A stretch of DNA of 64,000 nt from Metopolophium dirhodum (GCF_019925205.1 NC_083562.1:24056001-24120000), one strand, 5' to 3'. Counted from the stretch's first letter, positions 1 through 13,241 are shown. Notes: a model not told the origin generated them from the letters alone. Made by a program: numbers and translations.

Positions 1-967
1 AAATCCTAAAAAAAAAATTGAAAGAGGGTGTTGGCCCGCAGGCAAATGCATTTTAGGAAACCAAAAAAAAATTTAACTGTATGATTACACATTACAAAGT
101 ACAAACTAAAATGCCCAGAATATTAAACAAAAAAACTATTCAAAATATTTAGTTCATTATAGAATGATTATTCGTAGGGCACTAAGTTATCGATTTTCAA
201 GTCAATACAAAATATTCGACTATAGTTACATTACTAAAAAAAAAAAATTGAAGGAGGGTGTTGGAGCCTGCAGGCAAATGCATTTTAGGAAACCAAATAA
301 AAATTATGAAAAAATTTAACTGTAGGAATACACATAACAAAGTACAAACTAAAATGCCCAGAATATTAAACAAAAAAACTATTCAAAATATTTAGTTCAT
401 TATAGAATGATTATTCGTAGGGCACTAAGTTATTGATTTTCAAGTCAATACAAAAAATTCAACTAGAGTTACATGACAAAAAAAAAAATTTGAAAGAGTG
501 TTTGGAGCCTGCAGGCAAATGCATTTTAGGAAAACAAAAAAAAATTTTGAAAAAATATAACTGTATGATTACACATTACAAAGTACAAACTAAAATGCCC
601 AGAATATTAAACTGAAAAAACTATTCAAAATATTTATTTCATAAAACAACGATTATTCAAGGGTACCCAATTGTCAATGTTTAAAATTTGGCTAGAGGTT
701 AAATCCTAAAAATGAAATTGACGGAGGGTGTTGGCGCCCGCAGGCAAATTCATTTTAGGAAACCAAAAAAAATTTTTGAAAAAATTTAACTGTATGATTA
801 CACTTTACAAAGTACAAACTAAAATGCCCAGAATATTAAACAAAAAAACTATTCAAAATATTTAGTTCATTATAGAATGATTATTCGTAGGGCACTAAGT
901 TATCGATTTTCAAGTCAATACAAAAAAAATTCAACTAGAGTAACATTACTAAAAAAAAAAAAAAAAA

Positions 968-1196
968 TTGAAAGAGGGTGTTGGCGCCCGCAGGCAAATG
1001 CATTTTAGGAAAACAAAAAAAATTTTTGAAAAATTTTAACTGTAGGAATACACATAACAAAGTACAAACTAAAATGCCCAGAATATTAAACAGAAAAAAC
1101 TATTCAAAATATTTATTTCATAAAACAACGATTATTCAAGGGTACCCAATTGTCAATGTTTAAAATTTGGGTAGAGGTTAAATCCTAAAAAAAAAA
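968..1196 (+). repeat. Example B-tail monomer (229 bp)
   Basis: A reference copy of the B family: head TTGAAAGAGGGTGTTGGCGC, then CAAAAAAAATTTTTGAAAA, the core ACTAAAATGCCCAGAATATT, and the B tail with CATAAAACAACGATTATTC, GGGTACCCAATTGTC and GAGGTTAAATCCTAAAA. B monomers are about 229 bp, shorter than full-length A monomers because the tail is shorter. Confidence 0.9.
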
Positions 1197-1434
1197 TTGA
1201 AAGAGGGTGTTGGCCCGCAGGCAAATGCATTTTAGGAAACCAAAAAAAAATTTAACTGTTTGATTACACTTTACAAAGTACAAACTAAAATGCCCAGAAT
1301 ATTAAACAAAAAAACTATTCAAAATATTTAGTTCATTATAGAATGATTATTCGTAGGGCACTAAGTTATCGATTTTCAAGTCAATACAAAAAAAATTCAA
1401 CTAGAGTAACATTACTAAAAAAAAAAAAAAAAAA
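1197..1434 (+). repeat. Example short-head A monomer
   Basis: The head reads TTGGCCCGCAGG, two bases shorter than TTGGCGCCCGCAGG. The following A/T segment lacks about 11 bp (TTTGAAAAAAT), so CCAAAAAAAAATTTAACTG runs straight into the core region. Here the tail is the ATTCG form ending AGAGTAACATTACT. This head marks the first monomer of the hexamer and pentamer HORs. It also occurs in the domain 3 HORs, but is rare after about 51000. Confidence 0.87.
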
Positions 1435-1663
1435 TTGAAAGAGGGTGTTGGCGCCCGCAGGCAAATGCATTTTAGGAAAACAAAAAAAAATTTTGAAAAA
1501 TTTTAACTGTAGGAATACACATAACAAAGTACAAACTAAAATGCCCAGAATATTAAACAGAAAAAACTATTCAAAATATTTATTTCATAAAACAACGATT
1601 ATTCAAGGGTACCCAATTGTCAATGTTTAAAATTTGGCTAGAGGTTAAATCCTAAAAAAAAAA

Positions 1664-3087
1664 TTGAAAGAGGGTGTTGGCCCGCAGGCAAATGCATTTT
1701 AGGAAACCAAAAAAAAATTTAACTGTATGATTACACATTACAAAGTACAAACTAAAATGCCCAGAATATTAAACAAAAAAACTATTCAAAATATTTAGTT
1801 CATTATAGAATGATTATTCGTAGGGCACTAAGTTATCGATTTTCAAGTCAATACAAAATATTCGACTATAGTTACATTACTAAAAAAAAAAAATTGAAGG
1901 AGGGTGTTGGAGCCTGCAGGCAAATGCATTTTAGGAAACCAAATAAAAATTATGAAAAAATTTAACTGTAGGAATACACATAACAAAGTACAAACTAAAA
2001 TGCCCAGAATATTAAACAAAAAAACTATTCAAAATATTTAGTTCATTATAGAATGATTATTCGTAGGGCACTAAGTTATTGATTTTCAAGTCAATACAAA
2101 AAATTCAACTAGAGTTACATGACAAAAAAAAAAAATTTGAAAGAGTGTTTGGAGCCTGCAGGCAAATGCATTTTAGGAAAACAAAAAAAAAATTTTGAAA
2201 AAATATAACTGTATGATTACACATTACAAAGTACAAACTAAAATGCCCAGAATATTAAACAAAAAAACTATTCAAAATATTTAGTTCATTATAGAATGAT
2301 TAATCATAGGGCACCAAGTTTTCAATTTTCAAGTCAATACAAAATATTCGACTAGAGTTACATTACTAAAAAAAAAATATTAAAGGAGGGTGTTGGAGCC
2401 TGCAGGCAAATGCATTTTAGGAAACCAAAAATAAATTTTGAAAAAATTTAACTGTATGATTACACATTACAAAGTACAAACTAAAATGCCCAGAATATTA
2501 AACTGAAAAAACTATTCAAAATATTTATTTCATAAAACAACGATTATTCAAGGGTACCCAATTGTCAATGTTTAAAATTTGGCTAGAGGTTAAATCCTAA
2601 AAATGAAATTGACGGAGGGTGTTGGCGCCCGCAGGCAAATTCATTTTAGGAAACCAAAAAAAATTTTTGAAAAAATTTAACTGTATGATTACACTTTACA
2701 AAGTACAAACTAAAATGCCCAGAATATTAAACAAAAAAACTATTCAAAATATTTAGTTCATTATAGAATGATTATTCGTAGGGCACTAAGTTATCGATTT
2801 TCAAGTCAATACAAAAAAAATTCAACTAGAGTAACATTACTAAAAAAAAAAAAAAAAATTGAAAGAGGGTGTTGGCGCCCGCAGGCAAATGCATTTTAGG
2901 AAAACAAAAAAAATTTTTGAAAAATTTTAACTGTAGGAATACACATAACAAAGTACAAACTAAAATGCCCAGAATATTAAACAGAAAAAACTATTCAAAA
3001 TATTTATTTCATAAAACAACGATTATTCAAGGGTACCCAATTGTCAATGTTTAAAATTTAGCTAGAGGTTAAATCCTAAAAAAAAAA
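1664..3087 (+). repeat. Hexamer HOR, copy 1
   Basis: Six monomers with tails A-A-A-B-A-B start near 1664, 1894, 2137, 2379, 2610 and 2859. The first has the short head (TTGGCCCGCAGG and no TTTTGAAAA segment). The unit is 1,424 bp. The same order recurs at 4739 and 6163. Confidence 0.88.
2137..2378 (+). repeat. Example A-tail monomer, AATCA subtype (about 241 bp)
   Basis: Head TTTGAAAGAGTGTTTGGAGC, the core ACTAAAATGCCCAGAATATT, then the A tail in its AATCA form: GATTAATCATAGGGCACCAA with TTTTCAATTTTCAAG. The alternative A form reads GATTATTCGTAGGGCACTAA with TTATCGATTTTC. The two forms differ together at linked positions, so A splits into two subfamilies. Confidence 0.88.
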
Positions 3088-4270
3088 TTGAAAGAGGGTG
3101 TTGGCCCGCAGGCAAATGCATTTTAGGAAACCAAAAAAAAATTTAACTGTATGATTACACATTACAAAGTACAAACTAAAATGCCCAGAATATTAAACAA
3201 AAAAACTATTCAAAATATTTAGTTCATTATAGAATGATTATTCGTAGGGCACTAAGTTATCGATTTTCAAGTCAATACAAAATATTCGACTATAGTTACA
3301 TTACTAAAAAAAAAAAATTGAAGGAGGGTGTTGGAGCCTGCAGGCAAATGCATTTTAGGAAACCAAATAAAAATTATGAAAAAATTTAACTGTAGGAATA
3401 CACATAACAAAGTACAAACTAAAATGCCCAGAATATTAAACAAAAAAACTATTCAAAATATTTAGTTCATTATAGAATGATTATTCGTAGGGCACTAAGT
3501 TATTGATTTTCAAGTCAATACAAAAAATTCAACTAGAGTTACATGACAAAAAAAAAAATTTGAAAGAGTGTTTGGAGCCTGCAGGCAAATGCATTTTAGG
3601 AAAACAAAAAAAAATTTTGAAAAAATATAACTGTATGATTACACATTACAAAGTACAAACTAAAATGCCCAGAATATTAAACAAAAAAACTATTCAAAAT
3701 ATTTAGTTCATTATAGAATGATTAATCATAGGGCACCAAGTTATCAATTTTCAAGTCAATACAAAATATTCGACTATAGTTACATTACTAAAAAAAAAAA
3801 TTGAAGGAGGGTGTTGGAGCCTGCAGGCAAATGCATTTTAGGAAACCAAATAAAAATTATGAAAAAATTTAACTGTAGGAATACACATAACAAAGTACAA
3901 ACTAAAATGCCCAGAATATTAAACTGAAAAAACTATTCAAAATATTTATTTCATAAAACAACGATTATTCAAGGGTACTCAATTGTCAATGTTTAAAATT
4001 TGGCTAGAGGTTAAATCCTAAAAATGAAATTGACGGAGGGTGTTGGCGCCCGCAGGCAAATGCATTTTAGGAAACCAAAAAAAAATTTTGAAAAAATTTA
4101 ACTGTATGATAACACATTACAATGTACAAACTAAAATGCCCAGAATATTAAACAAAAAAACTATTCAAAATATTTAGTTCATTATAGAATGATTATTCGT
4201 AGGGCACTAAGTTATTGATTTTCAAGTCAATACAAAAAATTCAACTAGAGTTACATGACAAAAAAAAAAA
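3088..4270 (+). repeat. Isolated pentamer HOR inside the hexamer domain
   Basis: The order is short-head A, 'AAATAAAAATTATG' A, 'GAGTGTTTGG' A, 'AAATAAAAATTATG' B (with GGGTACTCAATTG) and 'TGAAATTGACGG' A (with GATAACACATTACAATGTAC). This is the pentamer that is tandemly amplified at 9003-12573, about 5 kb downstream. Only the end of the last tail differs: TTATTGATTTTC and TTACATGAC here, TTATCGATTTTC and GTAACATTACT there. Confidence 0.85.
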
Positions 4271-4738
4271 TTTGAAAGAGTGTTTGGAGCCTGCAGGCAA
4301 ATGCATTTTAGGAAACCAAAAAAAAATTTAACTGTATGATTACACATTACAAAGTACAAACTAAAATGCCCAGAATATTAAACAAAAAAACTATTCAAAA
4401 TATTTAGTTCATTATAGAATGATTATTCGTATGGCACTAAGTTATCGATTTTCAAGTCAATACAAAAAAAATTCAACTAGAGTAACATTACTAAAAAAAA
4501 AAAAAAAAATTGAAAGAGGGTGTTGGCGCCCGCAGGCAAATGCATTTTAGGAAAACAAAAAAAATTTTTGAAAAATTTTAACTGTAGGAATACACATAAC
4601 AAAGTACAAACTAAAATGCCCAGAATATTAAACAGAAAAAACTATTCAAAATATTTATTTCATAAAACAACGATTATTCAAGGGTACCCAATTGTCAATG
4701 TTTAAAATTTGGCTAGAGGTTAAATCCTAAAAAAAAAA

Positions 4739-6162
4739 TTGAAAGAGGGTGTTGGCCCGCAGGCAAATGCATTTTAGGAAACCAAAAAAAAATTTAACTG
4801 TATGATTACACATTACAAAGTACAAACTAAAATGCCCAGAATATTAAACAAAAAAACTATTCAAAATATTTAGTTCATTATAGAATGATTATTCGTAGGG
4901 CACTAAGTTATCGATTTTCAAGTCAATACAAAATATTCGACTATAGTTACATTACTAAAAAAAAAAGATTGAAGGAGGGTGTTGGAGCCTGCAGGCAAAT
5001 GCATTTTAGGAAACCAAATAAAAATTATGAAAAAATTTAACTGTAGGAATACACATAACAAAGTACAAACTAAAATGCCCAGAATATTAAACAAAAAAAC
5101 TATTCAAAATATTTAGTTCATTATAGAATGATTATTCGTAGGGCACTAAGTTATTGATTTTCAAGTCAATACAAAAAATTCAACTAGAGTTACATGACAA
5201 AAAAAAAAATTTGAAAGAGTGTTTGGAGCCTGCAGGCAAATGCATTTTAGGAAAACAAAAAAAAAATTTTGAAAAAATATAACTGTATGATTACACATTA
5301 CAAAGTACAAACTAAAATGCCCAGAATATTAAACAAAAAAACTATTCAAAATATTTAGTTCATTATAGAATGATTAATCATAGGGCACCAAGTTTTCAAT
5401 TTTCAAGTCAATACAAAATATTCGACTAGAGTTACATTACTAAAAAAAAAATATTAAAGGAGGGTGTTGGAGCCTGCAGGCAAATGCATTTTAGGAAACC
5501 AAAAATAAATTTTGAAAAAATTTAACTGTATGATTACACATTACAAAGTACAAACTAAAATGCCCAGAATATTAAACTGAAAAAACTATTCAAAATATTT
5601 ATTTCATAAAACAACGATTATTCAAGGGTACCCAATTGTCAATGTTTAAAATTTGGCTAGAGGTTAAATCCTAAAAATGAAATTGACGGAGGGTGTTGGC
5701 GCCCGCAGGCAAATTCATTTTAGGAAACCAAAAAAAATTTTTGAAAAAATTTAACTGTATGATTACACTTTACAAAGTACAAACTAAAATGCCCAGAATA
5801 TTAAACAAAAAAACTATTCAAAATATTTAGTTCATTATAGAATGATTATTCGTAGGGCACTAAGTTATCGATTTTCAAGTCAATACAAAAAAAATTCAAC
5901 TAGAGTAACATTACTAAAAAAAAAAAAAAAAATTGAAAGAGGGTGTTGGCGCCCGCAGGCAAATGCATTTTAGGAAAACAAAAAAAATTTTTGAAAAATT
6001 TTAATTGTAGGAATACACATAACAAAGTACAAACTAAAATGCCCAGAATATTAAACAGAAAAAACTATTCAAAATATTTATTTCATAAAACAACGATTAT
6101 TCAAGGGTACCCAATTGTCAATGTTTAAAATTTGGCTAGAGGTTAAATCCTAAAAAAAAAAT
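4739..6162 (+). repeat. Hexamer HOR, copy 2
   Basis: Same six-monomer order as 1664-3087. It is followed without a gap by copy 3. Its second monomer has AAAAAAGATTGAAGG where copy 1 has a pure A-tract, a private change shared with copy 3. Confidence 0.88.
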
Positions 6163-7583
6163 TGAAAGAGGGTGTTGGCCCGCAGGCAAATGCATTTTAG
6201 GAAACCAAAAAAAAATTTAACTGTATGATTACACATTACAAAGTACAAACTAAAATGCCCAGAATATTAAACAAAAAAACTATTCAAAATATTTAGTTCA
6301 TTATAGAATGATTATTCGTAGGGCACTAAGTTATCGATTTTCAAGTCAATACAAAATATTCGACTATAGTTACATTACTAAAAAAAAAAGATTGAAGGAG
6401 GGTGTTGGAGCCTGCAGGCAAATGCATTTTAGGAAACCAAATAAAAATTATGAAAAAATTTAACTGTAGGAATACACATAACAAAGTACAAACTAAAATG
6501 CCCAGAATATTAAACAAAAAAACTATTCAAAATATTTAGTTCATTATAGAATGATTATTCGTAGGGCACTAAGTTATTGATTTTCAAGTCAATACAAAAA
6601 ATTCAACTAGAGTTACATGACAAAAAAAAAAATTTGAAAGAGTGTTTGGAGCCTGCAGGCAAATGCATTTTAGGAAAACAAAAAAAAATTTTGAAAAAAT
6701 ATAACTGTATGATTACACATTACAAAGTACAAACTAAAATGCCCAGAATATTAAACAAAAAAACTATTCAAAATATTTAGTTCATTATAGAATGATTAAT
6801 CATAGGGCACCAAGTTTTCAATTTTCAAGTCAATACAAAATATTCGACTAGAGTTACATTACTAAAAAAAAAATATTAAAGGAGGGTGTTGGAGCCTGCA
6901 GGCAAATGCATTTTAGGAAACCAAAAATAAATTTTGAAAAAATTTAACTGTATGATTACACATTACAAAGTACAAACTAAAATGCCCAGAATATTAAACT
7001 GAAAAAACTATTCAAAATATTTATTTCATAAAACAACGATTATTCAAGGGTACCCAATTGTCAATGTTTAAAATTTGGCTAGAGGTTAAATCCTAAAAAT
7101 GAAATTGACGGAGAGTGTTGGCGCCCGCAGGCAAATTCATTTTAGGAAACCAAAAAAAATTTTTGAAAAAATTTAACTGTATGATTACACTTTACAAAGT
7201 ACAAACTAAAATGCCCAGAATATTAAACAAAAAAACTATTCAAAATATTTAGTTCATTATAGAATGATTATTCGTAGGGCACTAAGTTATCGATTTTCAA
7301 GTCAATACAAAAAAAATTCAACTAGAGTAACATTACTAAAAAAAAAAAAAAAAATTGAAAGAGGGTGTTGGCGCCCGCAGGCAAATGCATTTTAGGAAAA
7401 CAAAAAAAATTTTTGAAAAATTTTAACTGTAGGAATACACATAACAAAGTACAAACTAAAATGCCCAGAATATTAAACAGAAAAAACTATTCAAAATATT
7501 TATTTCATAAAACAACGATTATTCAAGGGTACCCAATTGTCAATGTTTAAAATTTGGGTAGAGGTTAAATCCTAAAAAAAAAA
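6163..7583 (+). repeat. Hexamer HOR, copy 3
   Basis: Same order as the preceding hexamer and directly in tandem with it. It shares the AAGATTGAAGG variant at about 6390. A private change, GGAGAGTGTTGG for GGAGGGTGTTGG, lies at about 7110. Confidence 0.88.
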
Positions 7584-9002
7584 TTGAAAGAGGGTGTTGG
7601 CCCGCAGGCAAATGCATTTTAGGAAACCAAAAAAAAATTTAACTGTATGATTACACTTTACAAAGTACAAACTAAAATGCCCAGAATATTAAACAAAAAA
7701 ACTATTCAAAATATTTAGTTCATTATAGAATGATTATTCGTAGGGCACTAAGTTATCGATTTTCAAGTCAATACAAAAAAAATTCAACTAGAGTAACATT
7801 ACTAAAAAAAAAAAAAAAAAATTGAAAGAGGGTGTTGGCGCCCGCAGGCAAATGCATTTTAGGAAAACAAAAAATATTTTTGAAAAATTTTAACTGTAGG
7901 AATACACATAACAAAGTACAAACTAAAATGCCCAGAATATTAAACAGAAAAAACTATTCAAAATATTTATTTCATAAAACAACGATTATTCAAGGGTACC
8001 CAATTGTCAATGTTTAAAATTTGGCTAGAGGTTAAATCCTAAAAAAAAAATTGAAAGAGGGTGTTGGCCCGCAGGCAAATGCATTTTAGGAAACCAAAAA
8101 AAAATTTAACTGTATGATTACACATTACAAAGTACAAACTAAAATGCCCAGAATATTAAACAAAAAAACTATTCAAAATATTTAGTTCATTATAGAATGA
8201 TTATTCGTAGGGCACTAAGTTATCGATTTTCAAGTCAATACAAAATATTCGACTATAGTTACATTACTAAAAAAAAAAAATTGAAGGAGGGTGTTGGAGC
8301 CTGCAGGCAAATGCATTTTAGGAAAACAAAAAAAAATTTTGAAAAAATATAACTGTATGATTACACATTACAAAGTACAAACTAAAATGCCCAGAATATT
8401 AAACAAAAAAACTATTCAAAATATTTAGTTCATTATAGAATGATTAATCATAGGGCACCAAGTTTTCAATTTTCAAGTCAATACAAAATATTCGACTAGA
8501 GTTACATTACTAAAAAAAAAATATTAAAGGAGGGTGTTGGAGCCTGCAGGCAAATGCATTTTAGGAAACCAAAAATAAATTTTGAAAAAATTTAACTGTA
8601 TGATTACACATTACAAAGTACAAACTAAAATGCCCAGAATATTAAACTGAAAAAACTATTCAAAATATTTATTTCATAAAACAACGATTATTCAAGGGTA
8701 CCCAATTGTCAATGTTTAAAATTTGGCTAGAGGTTAAATCCTAAAAATGAAATTGACGGAGGGTGTTGGCGCCCGCAGGCAAATTCATTTTAGGAAACCA
8801 AAAAAAATTTTTGAAAAAATTTAACTGTATGATTACACTTTACAAAGTACAAACTAAAATGCCCAGAATATTAAACAAAAAAACCATTCAAAATATTTAG
8901 TTCATTATAGAATGATTATTCGTAGGGCACTAAGTTATCGATTTTCAAGTCAATACAAAAAAAATTCAACTAGAGTAACATTACTAAAAAAAAAAAAAAA
9001 AA

Positions 9003-10196
9003 TTGAAAGAGGGTGTTGGCCCGCAGGCAAATGCATTTTAGGAAACCAAAAAAAAATTTAACTGTATGATTACACATTACAAAGTACAAACTAAAATGCC
9101 CAGAATATTAAACAAAAAAACTATTCAAAATATTTAGTTCATTATAGAATGATTATTCGTAGGGCACTAAGTTATCGATTTTCAAGTCAATACAAAATAT
9201 TCGACTATAGTTACATTACTAAAAAAAAAAAATTGAAGGAGGGTGTTGGAGCCTGCAGGCAAATGCATTTTAGGAAACCAAATAAAAATTATGAAAAAAT
9301 TTAACTGTAGGAATACACATAACAAAGTACAAACTAAAATGCCCAGAATATTAAACAAAAAAACTATTCAAAATATTTAGTTCATTATAGAATGATTATT
9401 CGTAGGGCACTAAGTTATTGATTTTCAAGTCAATACAAAAAATTCAACTAGAGTTACATGACAAAAAAAAAAATTTGAAAGAGTGTTTGGAGCCTGCAGG
9501 CAAATGCATTTTAGGAAAACAAAAAAAAATTTTGAAAAAATATAACTGTATGATTACACATTACAAAGTACAAACTAAAATGCCCAGAATATTAAACAAA
9601 AAAACTATTCAAAATATTTAGTTCATTATAGAATGATTAATCATAGGGCACCAAGTTATCAATTTTCAAGTCAATACAAAATATTCGACTATAGTTACAT
9701 TACTAAAAAAAAAAAATTGAAGGAGGGTGTTGGAGCCTGCAGGCAAATGCATTTTAGGAAACCAAATAAAAATTATGAAAAAATTTAACTGTAGGAATAC
9801 ACATAACAAAGTACAAACTAAAATGCCCAGAATATTAAACTGAAAAAACTATTCAAAATATTTATTTCATAAAACAACGATTATTCAAGGGTACTCAATT
9901 GTCAATGTTTAAAATTTGGCTAGAGGTTAAATCCTAAAAATGAAATTGACGGAGGGTGTTGGCGCCCGCAGGCAAATGCATTTTAGGAAACCAAAAAAAA
10001 ATTTTGAAAAAATTTAACTGTATGATAACACATTACAATGTACAAACTAAAATGCCCAGAATATTAAACAAAAAAACTATTCAAAATATTTAGTTCATTA
10101 TAGAATGATTATTCGTAGGGCACTAAGTTATCGATTTTCAAGTCAATACAAAAAAAATTCAACTAGAGTAACATTACTAAAAAAAAAAAAAAAAAA
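9003..10196 (+). repeat. Pentamer HOR, copy 1 (1,194 bp)
   Basis: Five monomers with tails A-A-A-B-A start near 9003, 9232, 9474, 9717 and 9950. Heads in order: short; AAATAAAAATTATG; GAGTGTTTGG; AAATAAAAATTATG; TGAAATTGACGG. The fourth has the private B variant GGGTACTCAATTG and the fifth has GATAACACATTACAATGTAC. Confidence 0.92.
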
Positions 10197-11389
10197 TTGA
10201 AAGAGGGTGTTGGCCCGCAGGCAAATGCATTTTAGGAAACCAAAAAAAAATTTAACTGTATGATTACACATTACAAAGTACAAACTAAAATGCCCAGAAT
10301 ATTAAACAAAAAAACTATTCAAAATATTTAGTTCATTATAGAATGATTATTCGTAGGGCACTAAGTTATCGATTTTCAAGTCAATACAAAATATTCGACT
10401 ATAGTTACATTACTAAAAAAAAAAAATTGAAGGAGGGTGTTGGAGCCTGCAGGCAAATGCATTTTAGGAAACCAAATAAAAATTATGAAAAAATTTAACT
10501 GTAGGAATACACATAACAAAGTACAAACTAAAATGCCCAGAATATTAAACAAAAAAACTATTCAAAATATTTAGTTCATTATAGAATGATTATTCGTAGG
10601 GCACTAAGTTATTGATTTTCAAGTCAATACAAAAAATTCAACTAGAGTTACATGACAAAAAAAAAAATTTGAAAGAGTGTTTGGAGCCTGCAGGCAAATG
10701 CATTTTAGGAAAACAAAAAAAAATTTTGAAAAAATATAACTGTATGATTACACATTACAAAGTACAAACTAAAATGCCCAGAATATTAAACAAAAAAACT
10801 ATTCAAAATATTTAGTTCATTATAGAATGATTAATCATAGGGCACCAAGTTATCAATTTTCAAGTCAATACAAAATATTCGACTATAGTTACATTACTAA
10901 AAAAAAAAAATTGAAGGAGGGTGTTGGAGCCTGCAGGCAAATGCATTTTAGGAAACCAAATAAAAATTATGAAAAAATTTAACTGTAGGAATACACATAA
11001 CAAAGTACAAACTAAAATGCCCAGAATATTAAACTGAAAAAACTATTCAAAATATTTATTTCATAAAACAACGATTATTCAAGGGTACTCAATTGTCAAT
11101 GTTTAAAATTTGGCTAGAGGTTAAATCCTAAAAATGAAATTGACGGAGGGTGTTGGCGCCCGCAGGCAAATGCATTTTAGGAAACCAAAAAAAAATTTTG
11201 AAAAAATTTAACTGTATGATAACACATTACAATGTACAAACTAAAATGCCCAGAATATTAAACAAAAAAACTATTCAAAATATTTAGTTCATTATAGAAT
11301 GATTATTCGTAGGGCACTAAGTTATCGATTTTCAAGTCAATACAAAAAAAATTCAACTAGAGTAACATTACTAAAAAAAAAAAAAAAAA
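10197..11389 (+). repeat. Pentamer HOR, copy 2 (1,193 bp)
   Basis: Tandem repeat of the preceding unit with the same order and the same private variants. By eye it is nearly identical, with A-tract length the main difference. Confidence 0.92.
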
Positions 11390-12573
11390 TTGAAAGAGGG
11401 TGTTGGCCCGCAGGCAAATGCATTTTAGGAAACCAAAAAAAAATTTAACTGTATGATTACACATTACAAAGTACAAACTAAAATGCCCAGAATATTAAAC
11501 AAAAAAACTATTCAAAATATTTAGTTCATTATAGAATGATTATTCGTAGGGCACTAAGTTATCGATTTTCAAGTCAATACAAAATATTCGACTATAGTTA
11601 CATTACTAAAAAAAAAAAATTGAAGGAGGGTGTTGGAGCCTGCAGGCAAATGCATTTTAGGAAACCAAATAAAAATTATGAAAAAATTTAACTGTAGGAA
11701 TACACATAACAAAGTACAAACTAAAATGCCCAGAATATTAAACAAAAAAACTATTCAAAATATTTAGTTCATTATAGAATGATTATTCGTAGGGCACTAA
11801 GTTATTGATTTTCAAGTCAATACAAAAAATTCAACTAGAGTTACATGACAAAAAAAAAAATTTGAAAGAGTGTTTGGAGCCTGCAGGCAAATGCATTTTA
11901 GGAAAACAAAAAAAAATTTTGAAAAAATATAACTGTATGATTACACATTACAAAGTACAAACTAAAATGCCCAGAATATTAAACAAAAAAACTATTCAAA
12001 ATATTTAGTTCATTATAGAATGATTAATCATAGGGCACCAAGTTATCAATTTTCAAGTCAATACAAAATATTCGACTATAGTTACATTACTAAAAAAAAA
12101 AAATTGAAGGAGGGTGTTGGAGCCTGCAGGCAAATGCATTTTAGGAAACCAAATAAAAATTATGAAAAAATTTAACTGTAGGAATACACATAACAAAGTA
12201 CAAACTAAAATGCCCAGAATATTAAACTGAAAAAACTATTCAAAATATTTATTTCATAAAACAACGATTATTCAAGGGTACTCAATTGTCAATGTTTAAA
12301 ATTTGGCTAGAGGTTAAATCCTAAAAATGAAATTGACGGAGGGTGTTGGCGCCCGCAGGCAAATGCATTTTAGGAAACCAAAAAAAAATTTTGAAAAAAT
12401 TTAACTGTATGATAACACATTACAATGTACAAACTAAAATGCCCAGAATATTAAACAAAAAAACTATTCAAAATATTTAGTTCATTATAGAATGATTATT
12501 CGTAGGGCACTAAGTTATCGATTTTCAAGTCAATACAAAAAATTCAACTAGAGTTACATAACAAAAAAAAAAA
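11390..12573 (+). repeat. Pentamer HOR, copy 3 with altered last tail
   Basis: Third tandem copy. The first four monomers match. The fifth ends in AAAAAATTCAACTAGAGTTACATAAC rather than GTAACATTACT, which is the tail found before GAGTGTTTGGAGCCTGCAAG monomers in domain 3. The copy is therefore the junction between the pentamer array and the next domain. Confidence 0.88.
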
Positions 12574-13241
12574 TTTGAAAGAGTGTTTGGAGCCTGCAAG
12601 CAAATGCATTTTAGGAAAAAAAAAAAAAATTTTGAAAAATTTTAACTGTAGGAATACACATAACAAAGTACAAACTAAAATGCCCAGAATATTAAACAGA
12701 AAAAACTATTCAAAATATTTATTTCATACAACAACGATTATTCAAGGGTACCCAATTGTCAATGTTTAAAATATGGCAAGAGGTTAAATCCTAAAAAAAA
12801 AATTGAAAGAGGGTGTTGGCGCCCGCAAGCAAATGAATTTTAGGAAACCAAAAAAAAATTTAACTGTATGATTACACATTACAATGTACAAACTAAAATG
12901 CCCAGAATATTAAACAAAAAAACTATTCAAAATATTTATTTCATAAAACAACGATTATTCAAGGGTACCCAATTGTCAATGTTTAAAATTTGGCTAGAGG
13001 TTAAATCCTAAAAATGAAATTGACGGAGGGTGTTGGCGCCCGCAGGCAAATGCATTTTAGGAAACCAAAAAAAAATTTTGAAAAAATTGAACTGTATGAT
13101 TACATTTTACAAAGTACAAACTAAAATGCCCAGAATATTAAACAAAAAAACTATTCAAAATATTTATTTCATAAAACAACGATTATTCAAGGGTACCCAA
13201 TTGTCAATGTTTAAAATTTGGCTAGAGGTTAAATCCTAAAA
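12574..13241 (+). repeat. Transition segment: three consecutive B-tail monomers
   Basis: Monomers start near 12574, 12802 and 13024. Their heads match the last three monomers of the domain 3 unit (GAGTGTTTGG..GCAAGC; GCGCCCGCAAGC without TTTTGAAAA; and the AAAATTGAACTG head). The middle one here has a B tail instead of its usual A tail, and it carries AAATGAATTTTAGG. The last monomer ends GTTAAATCCTAAAA where the insertion begins. Domain 3 therefore really starts before the insertion. Confidence 0.8.

Larger units (their letters stand above)
1..9002 (+). repeat. HOR domain 1: hexamer-based mosaic
   Basis: About 38 monomers. The dominant order is: short-head A; 'AAATAAAAATTATG'-head A; 'GAGTGTTTGG'-head A; 'ATTAAAGGAGGG'-head B; 'TGAAATTGACGG'-head A; 'CAAAAAAAATTTTTG'-head B. 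The full hexamer is found at 1664-3087, 4739-6162 and 6163-7583. Between hexamers lie a pentamer (3088-4270), chimeric monomers and the repeated triplet B-A-B at 968-1663 and 7355-8050. A longer period of about 3,070 bp also exists (for example 3503 and 6577 are equivalent positions). Confidence 0.85.
1..13241 (+). repeat. Satellite array, left part
   Basis: About 56 head-to-tail monomers of roughly 229-241 bp, all in the same orientation. Each carries an A-tract, a GC-rich box (GTGTTGGCGCCCGCAGG or a variant), the TGCATTTTAGGAAA motif, the core ACTAAAATGCCCAGAATATT and then tail A or tail B. The window opens inside the last bases of a B tail (AAATCCTAAAA), so the array continues to the left. 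No coding potential is credible: open frames are short, break at the A-tracts and recur only as copies of the monomer. Monomers are ordered into a hexamer-based mosaic (1-9002), a pentamer tandem (9003-12573) and a transition segment (12574-13241). Confidence 0.97.

Noticed and set aside
3798..3815. Ribosome-binding-site-like GGAGGG before GTG
   Set aside because: AAGGAGGGTGTTGG recurs in nearly every monomer as part of the satellite's GC-rich box. The frame after it is not a gene, and the context is eukaryotic.
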